From: Clostridiaceae bacterium
Lineage (GTDB): Bacteria > Bacillota > Clostridia > Tissierellales > Sporanaerobacteraceae
Reading direction: 5' to 3'
Assembly: GCA_019391515.1 (NCBI GenBank)
Contig: JAHXQP010000010.1
Location: forward strand, 33,255 to 97,254
DNA: 64,000 bases
The position numbers and the translations under genes are program-made. The notes below the pieces were generated by a model. It did no database searches and was not told the origin of the DNA. It saw only the letters and a list, made by a program, of their open reading frames with translations. Each line of letters starts with the position of its first letter. Within the stretch, counting starts at the first letter, position 1. Shown here piece by piece: positions 17,735-26,727 of the stretch.

Positions 17735-19027
17735 ATGAATTATGAAGAGGCTTTGAAATTTATTAATGGAGCAGAAGGGTTAGGTTCTAAATTAGGATTA
17801 AAAACTATAGAAAAACTAATGAGTGAACTAGGGAATCCTCAAAAAGATTTAAAATATATTCATATTGCAGGTACCAATGGAAAAGGATCTACAGCCTCCT
17901 ATATTTCTAAGATATTGGAGGAATCAGGTTATAGAGTAGGTGTATTTACATCTCCTTATTTAGAAAGATTTAATGAAAGAATCCAAATAAATGGAAAAGA
18001 CATATCTGATGAAACTTTTGCTAAAATCACCGAAAATGTTAAAGAAAAAACTGAAAAAATAGTTAGTGAAGGTTTTCCTCATCCTACTGTATTTGAGCTT
18101 ATTACAGCTATTTCTTTTTTGTATTTTAAAGAAGAGAATATAGATTTTGTAGTATTGGAAGTAGGATTAGGTGGAAGATTAGATTCTACAAATATTATAG
18201 ATAGCTCTTTACTTTCGGTAATAACTACTATTGATTATGACCATATGAATGTATTAGGAGATAGCTTGGATAAAATAGCTAGAGAAAAGGCTGGCATTAT
18301 TAAAGAAAATGGAATAGTTTTGTCTTATCCACAGAAAGATGAAGTATTGAAAGCTTTAAAGGAAGTATCAAAGGATAAGAATGCAGATTTTTCAGTATGT
18401 CCAATAGAAAATATAAATATAAAAGAGTTAAATGAATATGGAGCGATATTTGATTTTAAATATAAAGATGATATTTTCGAAGATATGAAAATCAATCTTT
18501 TAGGTCTACATCAGGTATATAATGCATCGTTAGCAATATCGGTAATATCTGCATTAAGAAATGAAGGGTTTATGAAAACAAGTAATGAAGAGATAAAAAG
18601 AGGTTTGGCAAATACTTTTTGGAAGGGAAGACTTGAAGTATTGAGGAGGGAACCTATATTTTTAATAGATGGAGCACATAATTTACAAGGTATAAAAACT
18701 TTGGTAAAATCACTAGAGCTTTTTAAATACAATAGATTGATCTTAGGTATGAGTATTTTAAAGGATAAAGACTTTAGCCATATGGTGGAAAATATAGCTC
18801 CTTTAGCAGATGAAATAATAATTACTGAAATAAATAATCCGAGAAAAATGGAGGCTGAAAATTTAGCTAAAGAAGTTGGAAAGGCTGATAAGAATATAAC
18901 AATAGAAAAAGATATTAAAAAAGCTATAGAAAGATCTTTAAATATAGCCAATGAGGACGATTTAATTGTATTTGCAGGTTCTATATATTTAATAGGAGAT
19001 GTAAGAAAGATACTATTAAATAATTAG
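17735..19027 (+). CDS. folC: Bifunctional folylpolyglutamate synthase/dihydrofolate synthase
   Basis: The 430-residue cytoplasmic enzyme adds glutamate to dihydropteroate or folates. It is a Mur-ligase-fold protein: P-loop GTNGKGSTAS near residues 46-55, then SPYLERFNERIQ and LEVGLGGRLDSTN, all FolC hallmarks. IDGAHN lies in the C-terminal domain. Length and order are those of the family. ATG follows AGGAGG. The next gene is a short unknown protein 58 bases on. Whether it does both reactions cannot be read from the sequence. Confidence 0.95.
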   Translation: MNYEEALKFINGAEGLGSKLGLKTIEKLMSELGNPQKDLKYIHIAGTNGKGSTASYISKILEESGYRVGVFTSPYLERFNERIQINGKDISDETFAKITENVKEKTEKIVSEGFPHPTVFELITAISFLYFKEENIDFVVLEVGLGGRLDSTNIIDSSLLSVITTIDYDHMNVLGDSLDKIAREKAGIIKENGIVLSYPQKDEVLKALKEVSKDKNADFSVCPIENINIKELNEYGAIFDFKYKDDIFEDMKINLLGLHQVYNASLAISVISALRNEGFMKTSNEEIKRGLANTFWKGRLEVLRREPIFLIDGAHNLQGIKTLVKSLELFKYNRLILGMSILKDKDFSHMVENIAPLADEIIITEINNPRKMEAENLAKEVGKADKNITIEKDIKKAIERSLNIANEDDLIVFAGSIYLIGDVRKILLNN

Positions 19028-19085
19028 TAATTAGTAAGACTTTTTAGGAATATATATTAATATATATCGTTCTTAGGAGGTCTAT

Positions 19086-19307
19086 ATGAATGTAATAGAA
19101 TTTCCAGCTTTTAAAAAATGGAAGGATGAAGAGTTAGTAGAAGTTACTTGTAGAAAAATGGCTAGATTAAAATCTTTACTGGAAAAAGAAAACAATGAAG
19201 ACTATTGGGAAGAAGTTATGATAATAAACTCTATGATAATAGAAATAAAAAAGAGAAACCTAAAGATAAATGAAGAGAAGTTAATTGAGAATATATTAAA
19301 AAAATAG
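19086..19307 (+). CDS. Small hypothetical protein
   Basis: A 73-residue charged protein, probably mostly helical, starting NVIEFPAFKKWKDEE and rich in Glu and Lys. No signal peptide or membrane segment. A strong AGGAGG site precedes the ATG and a terminator begins at the stop, so it is very likely a real gene, probably cotranscribed with folC. I do not recognise a family. Confidence 0.65.
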   Translation: MNVIEFPAFKKWKDEELVEVTCRKMARLKSLLEKENNEDYWEEVMIINSMIIEIKKRNLKINEEKLIENILKK

Positions 19308-19332
19308 ATGCAATCTTGCATCTATTTTTTTA
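19301..19332 (+). terminator. Terminator after the small protein gene
   Basis: AATAGATGCAA pairs with TTGCATCTATT around a two-base loop, followed by Ts. Confidence 0.88.
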
Positions 19333-19398
19333 ATAATCACCTTCATTTCAACTAATGCATAGATTGTATATATAGGAGTTGGAGGTGAAAAATTAGCA

Positions 19399-20334
19399 AT
19401 GGAATGGAAAGTAGTTATTGCAAATACAGGAGAAGATTCTATTACAATTATTGATTTTAAAAATGATTATGAAATAAAAGATATATCTTTTATTTCTTTA
19501 TTAGATAAAGCAAAAGGCATTGATATATGTTTAGATAACAAACCTATTGGACCTTGGGATATAGCTTTAGATACAGAAAAAAACAAAATATATTTAGCTA
19601 ATGCTTATAATAATTCAATTTCTAAAATTGATATGAATAAAATGAATATAGAATCTATATTAGCTGTAGGAAAATTTCCCTCTACTATAAAAGTTTATGA
19701 TGGATTTATATTTGTATTGAATGAGGATTCAAATTCAATTTCTATAGTAGATGAAAAAAGTTTTAATCTTATTGAAAATATATCCGTAGGAGACAAACCA
19801 GAGGATATGGAAATATATAATTTTTCCAAAAAAATATTTATAGCCAATGGTAATGGACATAGTATAGACATAATAGATTTAGAAGACAATAAAAAGGAGA
19901 AACTTATACTTAGTAATAATCCCATTAGATTGTGTTTGGAAAAAGAGTATATGTATATACTTTCTCATTCCAATGAAAGCTTTTCAGAACATAGCAATAT
20001 TTCTATAGTTAGATTAGACAACTTAAGTATTGTTAAAAGTTTAGATATTGAAGGAGTCTGTAATAATATGTTAAAACTCAAAGAAAAAGACATATTATTT
20101 TTGACAAGCCTTCAAGATGGACATTTATATAAAGTAGATTTGAAGGCAAATAAAATAATTAAAAAATTTTATTTGGAAGGAATGCCAAATAAAATTTTTT
20201 GGGATGGAGATAAATCCTTGCTTATAACAAATTCGTCAAAAAACACCTTAACTATTTTTAACATATTCAATAATAAAGTGATAAAAAATATAAAAATAGG
20301 TTCAGAACCAAATGGATTGATCCTAATTAAGTAA
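19399..20334 (+). CDS. YncE-like beta-propeller repeat protein
   Basis: The 311-residue protein consists of about six or seven repeats of the type 'ixVANxxxNSISxID', for example IYLANAYNNSISKID, FVLNEDSNSISIVD and IFIANGNGHSIDIID. This is the seven-bladed YncE/surface-layer propeller pattern. There is no signal peptide from this start, so it would be cytoplasmic, which is unusual for YncE. GGAGG at 19381-19385 lies 13 bases before the ATG, a long spacing; no alternative ATG, GTG or TTG start fits in frame. Its ligand is unknown. It converges on the DUF4364 gene with only three bases between stops. Confidence 0.72.
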   Translation: MEWKVVIANTGEDSITIIDFKNDYEIKDISFISLLDKAKGIDICLDNKPIGPWDIALDTEKNKIYLANAYNNSISKIDMNKMNIESILAVGKFPSTIKVYDGFIFVLNEDSNSISIVDEKSFNLIENISVGDKPEDMEIYNFSKKIFIANGNGHSIDIIDLEDNKKEKLILSNNPIRLCLEKEYMYILSHSNESFSEHSNISIVRLDNLSIVKSLDIEGVCNNMLKLKEKDILFLTSLQDGHLYKVDLKANKIIKKFYLEGMPNKIFWDGDKSLLITNSSKNTLTIFNIFNNKVIKNIKIGSEPNGLILIK

Positions 20335-20337
20335 ATT

Positions 20338-20865
20338 TTATTTTATTAGAGTATTCAATATTTCTTGATAAATTTTATCTGGATTTGACTTCCAATTATT
20401 GCAGATCATTTTTGCTTGTTCGCTAGATACAACATTTAAATATAGACTGAATAATGTACAATCTTTTTCTACTAATTTTAAATTCACCACATATTCATTT
20501 TCATTTTTTTTAAAATAGTCTCCAATTATTTGTGTTTCTCTTTTTAGTTCTTCTTTTTTCACTTCGAATTTTTTGTCTATATCATTTTTTATTTCATCAG
20601 GTATCTTATGAATAAAATAATCTAAAGTAAGTTTTCCTTTTTTTAATATAGTATATCGTTCCTTTTCTTCTTGCCTAGAATATTCAATGAATTTAGATCT
20701 TGTTAACTCACTTAAAAACTGTTGAACTAAAAAATAATTCATATAGTTATTTTCCAATACGAATTCTGTTATTTGTCCATTTGTAAGAGGAATCTCAGAC
20801 TTATCTATTATATAGAGTAAGAGAAGTTTATTTTGAGCAAGTTCTTCGGTACTATCAATAAACAT
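20338..20865 (-). CDS. DUF4364 family protein, winged-helix-like
   Basis: The 175-residue protein begins with a winged-helix-type region (TNGQITEFVLENNYMNYFLVQQFLSEL, about residues 28-54, then a wing around ERYTILKKGKLTL), as in the DUF4364 family of clostridial proteins. A role as DNA-binding regulator is possible but not shown. The start at 20865 is preceded by GAAGG. It overlaps no neighbour and has its own upstream region between it and the SASP gene, where a hairpin lies. Confidence 0.78.
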   Translation of the reverse strand: MFIDSTEELAQNKLLLLYIIDKSEIPLTNGQITEFVLENNYMNYFLVQQFLSELTRSKFIEYSRQEEKERYTILKKGKLTLDYFIHKIPDEIKNDIDKKFEVKKEELKRETQIIGDYFKKNENEYVVNLKLVEKDCTLFSLYLNVVSSEQAKMICNNWKSNPDKIYQEILNTLIK

Positions 20866-20914
20866 TCTAACACCTTCTTTTAAAAAATAATATTAACTTA
20901 AATTATACCATATT

Positions 20915-20946
20915 AAAAGGAGAAGTGAAAACTCACTTCTCCTTTT
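20915..20946. terminator. Terminator of the SASP gene
   Basis: AAAAGGAGAAGTGA (20915-20928) pairs perfectly with TCACTTCTCCTTTT (20933-20946) around a four-base loop. It lies just downstream of the minus-strand SASP gene. Confidence 0.85.
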
Positions 20947-20956
20947 ATAAGGAATT

Positions 20957-21163
20957 TTATTTTTTAGTCATCTGTCTTTGAGCATCTTCAACAAGTTTTT
21001 TTACCATGTATCCTCCTACATATCCATTTTCCCTAGAAGTTAAATTCCCTTTATCTATACTATTATAATTTTGAATTCCCAATTCATTTGCAATTTCAAC
21101 TTTTAGTTCATCTAATGCTGTTCTTGCTTCTGGAACAACTATTTTATTATTTCCTCTTGCCAT
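20957..21163 (-). CDS. Alpha/beta-type small acid-soluble spore protein
   Basis: The 68-residue protein shows the SASP pattern: ALDELKVEIANELGI with a GPR protease-like site in the first half, and LTSRENGYVGGYMVKKLVEDAQ in the second. These proteins coat and protect DNA in the dormant spore and supply amino acids at germination. It is direct evidence that the organism forms endospores. The start ATG lies behind GAGGAGGAT. A sigma-G promoter is expected upstream, but I could not assign one with confidence. Confidence 0.95.
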   Translation of the reverse strand: MARGNNKIVVPEARTALDELKVEIANELGIQNYNSIDKGNLTSRENGYVGGYMVKKLVEDAQRQMTKK

Positions 21164-21376
21164 TTTTCATCCTCCTCTGAAATCTTTTTTAGGAGTTGCA
21201 TTATTAATTTAACCTTTATTATTAAATATATCCTAGTATTATATGGGTGTTTTTTTAATTTTAATGCTTAAAAGTAAAAAAATATAATATTTTCATATTC
21301 TACAATCATATCATGTATTATATAGTGAATTAATATTAAAAATTATAAAAAAGATTTTTGAATAGGAGTGAATAAA

Positions 21377-22156
21377 TTGCATAATTCTAACATGAATAAA
21401 AATATGACTATGAGAATTTTTATAGTTGTCATCATTTTATGTACTTCAATTGTCTATACTAGTTTCACCAATAAGATGAATATTGTGGAGGTTTTTTCTA
21501 ATAAAAAAGAATTGCCAATATATTCAGTTGAGACCGAAGAGAAAAAGATTGCTATTAGTTTTGATGCTGCATGGGGCGATGAATACACTAATGACATATT
21601 AGACATACTAGATAAGTATGAGGTGAAGACTACTTTTTTCTTAGTTGGTTTTTGGGTAGACAAATTTCCAGAAAAGGTTAAAGAAATTCATGAAAGAGGC
21701 CATGATGTAGGAAATCATTCTACAAGCCATCCTTATATGAGTAAACTTTCAGAGGAGCAGATATTAAAAGAATTAAATAAGACGGGGAATAAGATCAAAG
21801 AATTAACTGGAAAAGAGCCAACACTTTTCAGACCGCCTTTTGGAGATTATAATGATAGACTTATAAGGGTTTGTAGAGAAAATAATTATCATGTTATCCA
21901 GTGGGACGTAGATTCTTTAGATTGGAAAGAGTTAGGTGTTCAACCGGTAGTAGATAGGGTAACTAGAAATGTACAAAATGGTTCTATTGTCTTATTTCAC
22001 AATAATGCTAAGTATGTAAAAGAATATTTACCATTAGTAATAGAAGAACTTCAAAAAGATGGATATGAAATAGTTCCTATTTCCGATCTCATATATAAAG
22101 AAAACTATTATATGGATAATACAGGTAGGCAACACAGGGAAAAGAATAAAAACTAG
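21377..22156 (+). CDS. Polysaccharide deacetylase family protein (PdaB/YlxY-like)
   Basis: An N-terminal membrane anchor (about residues 12-32) is followed by a NodB-type deacetylase domain. Motifs: SFDAAWGDE with the metal-binding Asp pair, HDVGNHSTSHP with the histidines, and RPPFGDYN. SFDAAWGD resembles the PdaB branch, whose members act on cell wall or spore cortex during sporulation. TTG 21377 is chosen as start because it lies 8 bases after AGGAG, while the GTG at 21368 overlaps that site; this gives 259 residues. The next gene is a degenerate Mur-ligase-like protein, again pointing to wall metabolism. Confidence 0.88.
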   Translation: MHNSNMNKNMTMRIFIVVIILCTSIVYTSFTNKMNIVEVFSNKKELPIYSVETEEKKIAISFDAAWGDEYTNDILDILDKYEVKTTFFLVGFWVDKFPEKVKEIHERGHDVGNHSTSHPYMSKLSEEQILKELNKTGNKIKELTGKEPTLFRPPFGDYNDRLIRVCRENNYHVIQWDVDSLDWKELGVQPVVDRVTRNVQNGSIVLFHNNAKYVKEYLPLVIEELQKDGYEIVPISDLIYKENYYMDNTGRQHREKNKN

Positions 22157-22192
22157 AAGTTTAACAATGAAAAACTAGAAGGAGTGTGGAAC

Positions 22193-23260
22193 ATGAAAAA
22201 TCAAAAGATGAGTTTAATTGGAGTAGCTGAAGAGAAGAGAGGAAAGATAACTTTTGGTATGATAAGGGATATTTTTATAAATTCTGGTTTTTCCTTAGTG
22301 TATGAAAATAAGAATATAGTTTTTTTAAGTTTTAATGAAAACAATTATATAGGAATAATAAATTTTTCACTTAAAAATTTAAAAGATCTTTCTAGTTTAG
22401 GATTAAAATTTAATGTTATTGTCTATGCAGATATTGAGCATGAAACTTTACTATCTAAGGAAGTAAAGAAAAGTTTTGCTTCTTTAGATAGCATTATTGT
22501 ACTGAATATAGATGATGAAAATAATATTAAATTATTGAAGGGAAATAATAAAGCTTTAGTCATAACTTATGGTTTAAATAATAAGGCTACGGCTACTGCT
22601 TCTAGTTTAGATATGAATAATTTAATAGAGTTTAATTTTTGTCTCCAAAGAGAAATTAAAGCTTTGAATGGAGATATTATTGAACCTTTAGATTTTCCTG
22701 TGAAAATAAATTTCTTTGGAAAGGAATATATATATAGTGCCTTAGCTTCTATAACTGTAGGACTATGCTATGGTTTGTACATAGATAATATTAAAGATGG
22801 CTTATTGAACATTAAAGGTTTTGATAGAAAGATGGAAAAATTATATGAGGGGAATTTTACAGTTATAGATAATTTTTGCTTAAATCCAATGGACTATAGT
22901 ACTGCTTTTGAAAACATTCAACATTTAAAATATAAAGATATAGTGCTTTTAAAAGGTATTGAAATAGATCAAGGAATTTATACAATTAAAAAAAACTTAG
23001 AGATAGTGCTAAATTGGGCTCCCATACTTGGAATTAGAAGAGTTGTTTTTTTTATAGACAAAAAAGATAGTTTGATAGAAAAAAATATAGAACATCTATT
23101 TATTAAAAAAGGAATTCCTTATAACATATATTATAATTTAAAACGTTGCTTAGAATGTGAACTTAAATCTATAGAAAAAGATGATATTTTCTTGTTATTA
23201 GGTAGCGATTTATTAAATAACTCTAAAGATATCTTAATAAATCAACTAAAGGGTCAGTAA
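22193..23260 (+). CDS. Degenerate Mur-ligase-like protein without ATP P-loop
   Basis: The 355-residue protein aligns by eye with the MurE-like ligase at 1-1068 in its second half. FTVIDNFCLNPMD matches FKIIDDHFANVGNID, GIEIDQGIYT matches AIRGNRGVIT, and DDIFLLLGSDLLN matches GDIILLAGCQGMD. At the N-terminus, where a ligase has GTNGKT, this protein has GVAEEKRGKITFG, so the P-loop is lost and ATP-dependent ligation is unlikely. It may be a structural or regulatory relative of the ligase. Start ATG 22193 follows AAGGAG; the GTG at 22184 is too close to it. It is transcribed with the deacetylase gene 36 bases upstream. Family call by resemblance; function unknown. Confidence 0.65.
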   Translation: MKNQKMSLIGVAEEKRGKITFGMIRDIFINSGFSLVYENKNIVFLSFNENNYIGIINFSLKNLKDLSSLGLKFNVIVYADIEHETLLSKEVKKSFASLDSIIVLNIDDENNIKLLKGNNKALVITYGLNNKATATASSLDMNNLIEFNFCLQREIKALNGDIIEPLDFPVKINFFGKEYIYSALASITVGLCYGLYIDNIKDGLLNIKGFDRKMEKLYEGNFTVIDNFCLNPMDYSTAFENIQHLKYKDIVLLKGIEIDQGIYTIKKNLEIVLNWAPILGIRRVVFFIDKKDSLIEKNIEHLFIKKGIPYNIYYNLKRCLECELKSIEKDDIFLLLGSDLLNNSKDILINQLKGQ

Positions 23261-23353
23261 TTTTTAAAATAATTCATATTATGAAAGATTTTTGAATAGA
23301 TATAAAAATAGGTTATCCAAAAAAACATAAGAATAAGGGGGAATGGAGACTCA

Positions 23354-24037
23354 ATGGTTGATAAAGTAATAGATACAAATAAAGTTATAATTGTTGGAAA
23401 AGTAGTTTCTGAAAAAGAGTTTAGTCATGAGATGTATGGTGAAGGTTTTTACACTTTTAAATTAGGAGTACCAAGACTTAGCGATTATCTTGATATTCTT
23501 CCTATAACTATCTCAGAAAGGTTGCTTGTAAATATTGATTTGATGAAAGGAAAATATGTTTTAATTGAAGGGCAATTAAGATCCTATAATAGATATGTAA
23601 ATAATTCTAATCGATTGGTTTTAACTATATTTGCTAGGGATATATATGAACCTAAAGATGAAGAAATTGATGAACTACTAAAAAAACCAAATGAAATCTT
23701 CATTGATGGATATATATGTAAATCTCCAGTTTATAGGACTACACCTTTTGGTAGAGAGATAACAGATTTACTTATAGCTGTTAATAGGCCTTATAACAAG
23801 TCAGACTATATACCATGTATATCCTGGGGTAGAAATGCTAGGTTTTGTGAAAAGTTATCAGTAGGGGATCATGTAAGATTGTGGGGAAGAATTCAAAGTA
23901 GAGATTATCAGAAACGGCTTTCCAATGGAGAGGTAATTACAAGAATTGCTTATGAAGTATCTATATCGAAGCTTGAATACATAGAAAATGATAATAATAG
24001 ACGGAAGGAAGAGGAGGAAGCAGTAGAAAGCAATTAA
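23354..24037 (+). CDS. Single-stranded DNA-binding protein-like, tandem OB folds
   Basis: The 227-residue protein holds two OB-fold SSB-like segments, one from about residue 9 (NKVIIVGKVVSEKEFSHE) to 95 and one from about 107 (NEIFIDGYICKSPVYR) to 205, ending in an acidic tail. SSB family features include GKYVLIEGQLRSY and HVRLWGRIQSRDYQKR. The main SSB has a single OB fold with an acidic DDDIPF tip; this protein does not have that tip, so it is an accessory SSB-like protein. GGGGG lies before the ATG. Not obviously linked to its neighbours. Confidence 0.75.
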   Translation: MVDKVIDTNKVIIVGKVVSEKEFSHEMYGEGFYTFKLGVPRLSDYLDILPITISERLLVNIDLMKGKYVLIEGQLRSYNRYVNNSNRLVLTIFARDIYEPKDEEIDELLKKPNEIFIDGYICKSPVYRTTPFGREITDLLIAVNRPYNKSDYIPCISWGRNARFCEKLSVGDHVRLWGRIQSRDYQKRLSNGEVITRIAYEVSISKLEYIENDNNRRKEEEEAVESN

Positions 24038-24120
24038 TATTGTTAGGTTGAATTTATTAAAATCCTATTTTAATCTAACGATACTCAAAAATATTATCAG
24101 ATTAATAACTTTTAATCTAA

Positions 24121-24175
24121 CCATACCTTTTTTATAAATGTTTGTCTTATTAAAGAAAGGTGTGGTTATTTTATT
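24121..24175 (+). terminator. Terminator in the SSB-hpt intergenic region
   Basis: CCATACCTTT (24121-24130) pairs with AAAGGTGTGG (24156-24165), followed by a T-rich stretch. Two smaller AT hairpins (24043-24080 and 24099-24117) lie before it. The rest of the region to 24298 holds only the promoter listed separately. Confidence 0.65.
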
Positions 24176-24200
24176 GTTTGAATTTTTATTTAAGAACATG

Positions 24201-24230
24201 TTGACCAATTATTATATGTTAGGTTATAAT
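24201..24230 (+). promoter_or_regulatory. Promoter upstream of the 43-residue ORF and hpt
   Basis: TTGACC (24201-24206), an 18-base spacer and TATAAT (24225-24230). It lies between the terminator at 24121-24175 and the small ORF. Confidence 0.65.
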
Positions 24231-24298
24231 TTATCTAATATAGCCCTTAAAAATATAGGTTTTTCTGATATTATATATTATTAATAAGGGGTGTTTGG

Positions 24299-24430
24299 AT
24301 GTATTTAAAAATAATTTTTGGAGTTATTTTTTTTATAGTTTTAATAAGCATACAATATTCTTTAAATAAAATATTGTTTGAATTAAGAGAAATCAAAAAA
24401 ATATTGTATACGAAAAAGGATCGTGATTAA
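24299..24430 (+). CDS. 43-residue single-span membrane peptide
   Basis: ATG 24299 to TAA 24428-24430 encodes 43 residues: a hydrophobic helix of about 16 residues (IIFGVIFFIVLISIQY) near the N-terminus, then a basic, charged tail. A ribosome site (AGGGG, 24287-24291) and an upstream promoter favour a real gene. It is cotranscribed with hpt, which starts 41 bases later. No family is recognised, and short ORFs of this length can arise by chance. Confidence 0.5.
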   Translation: MYLKIIFGVIFFIVLISIQYSLNKILFELREIKKILYTKKDRD

Positions 24431-24471
24431 ACAAAGTTTGTAACTAGATATCCTGAAGGGAGAGAAACATA

Positions 24472-24993
24472 TTGACAAGTAAAGAAAAAAGAATACTTTT
24501 TAGTTCGGAAGAGATTGATAAAAGGAATATAGGATTAGGAGCGGAAATATCTAAAGATTATGAAGGAAGAAAGTTGGTTGCTATTTCTCTTTTAAGAGGT
24601 AGTTTTATATTTGCTTCTGATTTAGTAAGAAATATAAGTGTTCCTGTTGAGATTGATTTTTTGACTACATCAAGCTACGGTGACAGAGAAGAAACCTCTG
24701 GGAATGTAGAAATTGTTACTGATATTAGAAGTGATATAGAGGGAAGAGATGTATTAATTATTGACGATATAATGGACTCTGGGTATACTATGCAATATGT
24801 AATAGAGCATTTGAAGAAAAAGAATCCCAATAGTATAAAAACTGCTGTTATGTTGGATAAGCCTAGTAGGAGGAAAGTAGACTTAAAACCTGACTATATA
24901 GGTTTTACTATACCAGATGTATTTATAGTTGGTTATGGACTTAATTATGGAGACTATTATAGAAATATCCCTTATATTTTCACATTTGATTAG
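24472..24993 (+). CDS. hpt: Hypoxanthine phosphoribosyltransferase
   Basis: The 173-residue enzyme converts hypoxanthine or guanine plus PRPP to IMP or GMP in purine salvage. The PRPP-binding motif is VLIIDDIMDSGYT at residues 94-106; the catalytic flexible loop TSSYGDREETSG is at 66-77, and LLRGSFIFASDL lies near 40-51. Length is normal. The start is TTG 24472, 8 bases after GGGAG. A strong terminator follows, so it ends its operon. Confidence 0.95.
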   Translation: MTSKEKRILFSSEEIDKRNIGLGAEISKDYEGRKLVAISLLRGSFIFASDLVRNISVPVEIDFLTTSSYGDREETSGNVEIVTDIRSDIEGRDVLIIDDIMDSGYTMQYVIEHLKKKNPNSIKTAVMLDKPSRRKVDLKPDYIGFTIPDVFIVGYGLNYGDYYRNIPYIFTFD

Positions 24994-24997
24994 AGAT

Positions 24998-25038
24998 AAA
25001 TAGCCTTGTATATTTTATTCGTATATACAAGGCTATTT
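24998..25038. terminator. Bidirectional terminator between hpt and dapB
   Basis: AAATAGCCTTGTATA (24998-25012) pairs with TATACAAGGCTATTT (25024-25038). It serves the converging hpt and asd-dapA-dapB transcripts. Confidence 0.88.
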
Positions 25039-25059
25039 ATTATACATTTAATCTAAGTT

Positions 25060-25818
25060 TTATTTTTTAATTAAACTTTCCATGTTATATAGGCCATTTT
25101 CTTGATCATATAGGAATTTAGCTGCTTTAATAGCTCCTTGTGCAAATATTTTTTTAGAGGAAGCACTATGTTTTATTTCTATAATTTCATCACATCCAGC
25201 AAAGATTACATTATGTTCTCCAACTATAGTTCCGCCCCTTAGGGCATGGATGCCGATTTCCTTTTCTTTTCGTTTATCAGTTTTTGTATTTCTTCCAAAA
25301 ACATACTCTTTAGAATTGTTCAATTCTTTATTTATTTCATCTGCAATCATATAAGCTGTTCCACTAGGAGCGTCAATTTTTTTATTGTGATGCTTTTCAA
25401 TTATTTCAATATCAAAAGAGTCTTCTAATATTGGGGCGATATCTTTAACTATTGAAACTAATATATTTATACCTAAAGACATATTTGCAGAATAGAATAT
25501 AGGTATTTTTTTAGAGGCAGTTTCAATTTTTTCTATATCTTCATTACTAAGACCAGTAGTGCCTATAACTAAAGATATATTTTTTTCCATACTATATTTT
25601 AAAAGATTAGGTAAGGAACTAGGATGAGAAAAATCTATTATTATATCAATATCTTCATTACAATCAAATATATTATTGTATATATTAAAATCGTCACAAT
25701 TATTTGATTTGTTTTTATCTATACCAGCTACTAATTCCATTTCTTTATCTTTTTTAATTTCTTGAGATATTACTTGACCCATCTGGCCATAATAACCATT
25801 GATGAGAACTTTAATCAT
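25060..25818 (-). CDS. dapB: 4-hydroxy-tetrahydrodipicolinate reductase
   Basis: The 252-residue cytoplasmic NAD(P)H enzyme reduces the dihydrodipicolinate precursor in the DAP/lysine pathway. Visible are a short N-terminal Rossmann motif (INGYYGQMGQ), the GTTGLS loop and the family signature EKHHNKKIDAPSGTA near residue 145-160, with the catalytic His-His-Lys. It is the last gene of asd-dapA-dapB and starts four bases after dapA. DAP feeds both peptidoglycan and dipicolinate of the spore core. Confidence 0.95.
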   Translation of the reverse strand: MIKVLINGYYGQMGQVISQEIKKDKEMELVAGIDKNKSNNCDDFNIYNNIFDCNEDIDIIIDFSHPSSLPNLLKYSMEKNISLVIGTTGLSNEDIEKIETASKKIPIFYSANMSLGINILVSIVKDIAPILEDSFDIEIIEKHHNKKIDAPSGTAYMIADEINKELNNSKEYVFGRNTKTDKRKEKEIGIHALRGGTIVGEHNVIFAGCDEIIEIKHSASSKKIFAQGAIKAAKFLYDQENGLYNMESLIKK

Positions 25819-25822
25819 ATAT

Positions 25823-26710
25823 TTACCCCCTTACATTTAATCCGTAAGCCTTCATTTCTTCTATTAAATGTTCTCGATTTTTAGTTTCCATAGTTGTAAG
25901 TGGAAGCCTTGCTGGACCTACATCCATACCAAGGGAATTCATAGCTTCTTTTACTGGTATAGGATTTACTTCTATAAACAATGCATCTATTAAAGCCTTC
26001 ATATTTAATTGTAGTTCTTTACTTTTTTCTAAATCTCCTTCAAGATAGGAGATTACCATATCGTGAGTGTCTTTTGGAAGGATATTAGCTACTACGGATA
26101 TAACACCAATTCCTCCCAATGAAAGAAGAGGCACTACCATGTCATCGTTTCCAGAATAAATATCAAAATTATCCTTACATAGTCTAGCAATTTCTGATAC
26201 TTGTGCAATATCTCCACTAGCCTCTTTTACTCCACGAATATTAGGATGTTTAGATAATGTTTCAAGTGTCTTAGGTAAAATATTAAGTCCTGTTCTCCCT
26301 GGTACATTGTAGACAATAATAGGAATGTTTACATTATCTGCAATGACTAAATAGTGATCTATAAGACCTTTTTGAGTAGTTTTATTATAGTATGGTGTTA
26401 CAATTAATAGAGCATCGGCGCCAACTTTTTCTGCATATTTACTAAGTTCTATTGAATCTTTAGTATTGTTGCTACCAGTTCCAGCTATTACAGGAATTCG
26501 TTTATTTACTTTTTCTACTGTAAACCTAATGACTTCTTTTTTTTCTTCGCTAGATAGAGTAGCAGATTCTCCAGTTGTCCCACAAATAATTATGGCATCT
26601 GTTTGTTCGCTTATATGCCATTCGAGTAGTTCCCCTAATTTTTCATAATTTACATTGCCACCTTTAAATGGCGTCACTATAGCAACACCTGAACCTTTAA
26701 AAATACTCAC
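25823..26710 (-). CDS. dapA: 4-hydroxy-tetrahydrodipicolinate synthase
   Basis: The 295-residue TIM-barrel aldolase condenses pyruvate with aspartate semialdehyde. Family motifs are [11 protein letters not shown] near residue 43, the tyrosine in YNVPGRTG (about 134-141), and the Schiff-base lysine in GVKEASGD (about 160-167). Length is typical. It lies 17 bases after asd and 4 before dapB in one minus-strand operon. No lysine riboswitch is seen upstream of the operon, so regulation, if any, is by other means. Confidence 0.96.
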   Translation of the reverse strand: MSIFKGSGVAIVTPFKGGNVNYEKLGELLEWHISEQTDAIIICGTTGESATLSSEEKKEVIRFTVEKVNKRIPVIAGTGSNNTKDSIELSKYAEKVGADALLIVTPYYNKTTQKGLIDHYLVIADNVNIPIIVYNVPGRTGLNILPKTLETLSKHPNIRGVKEASGDIAQVSEIARLCKDNFDIYSGNDDMVVPLLSLGGIGVISVVANILPKDTHDMVISYLEGDLEKSKELQLNMKALIDALFIEVNPIPVKEAMNSLGMDVGPARLPLTTMETKNREHLIEEMKAYGLNVRG

Positions 26711-26727
26711 TATAAAACCCCCTGTTT

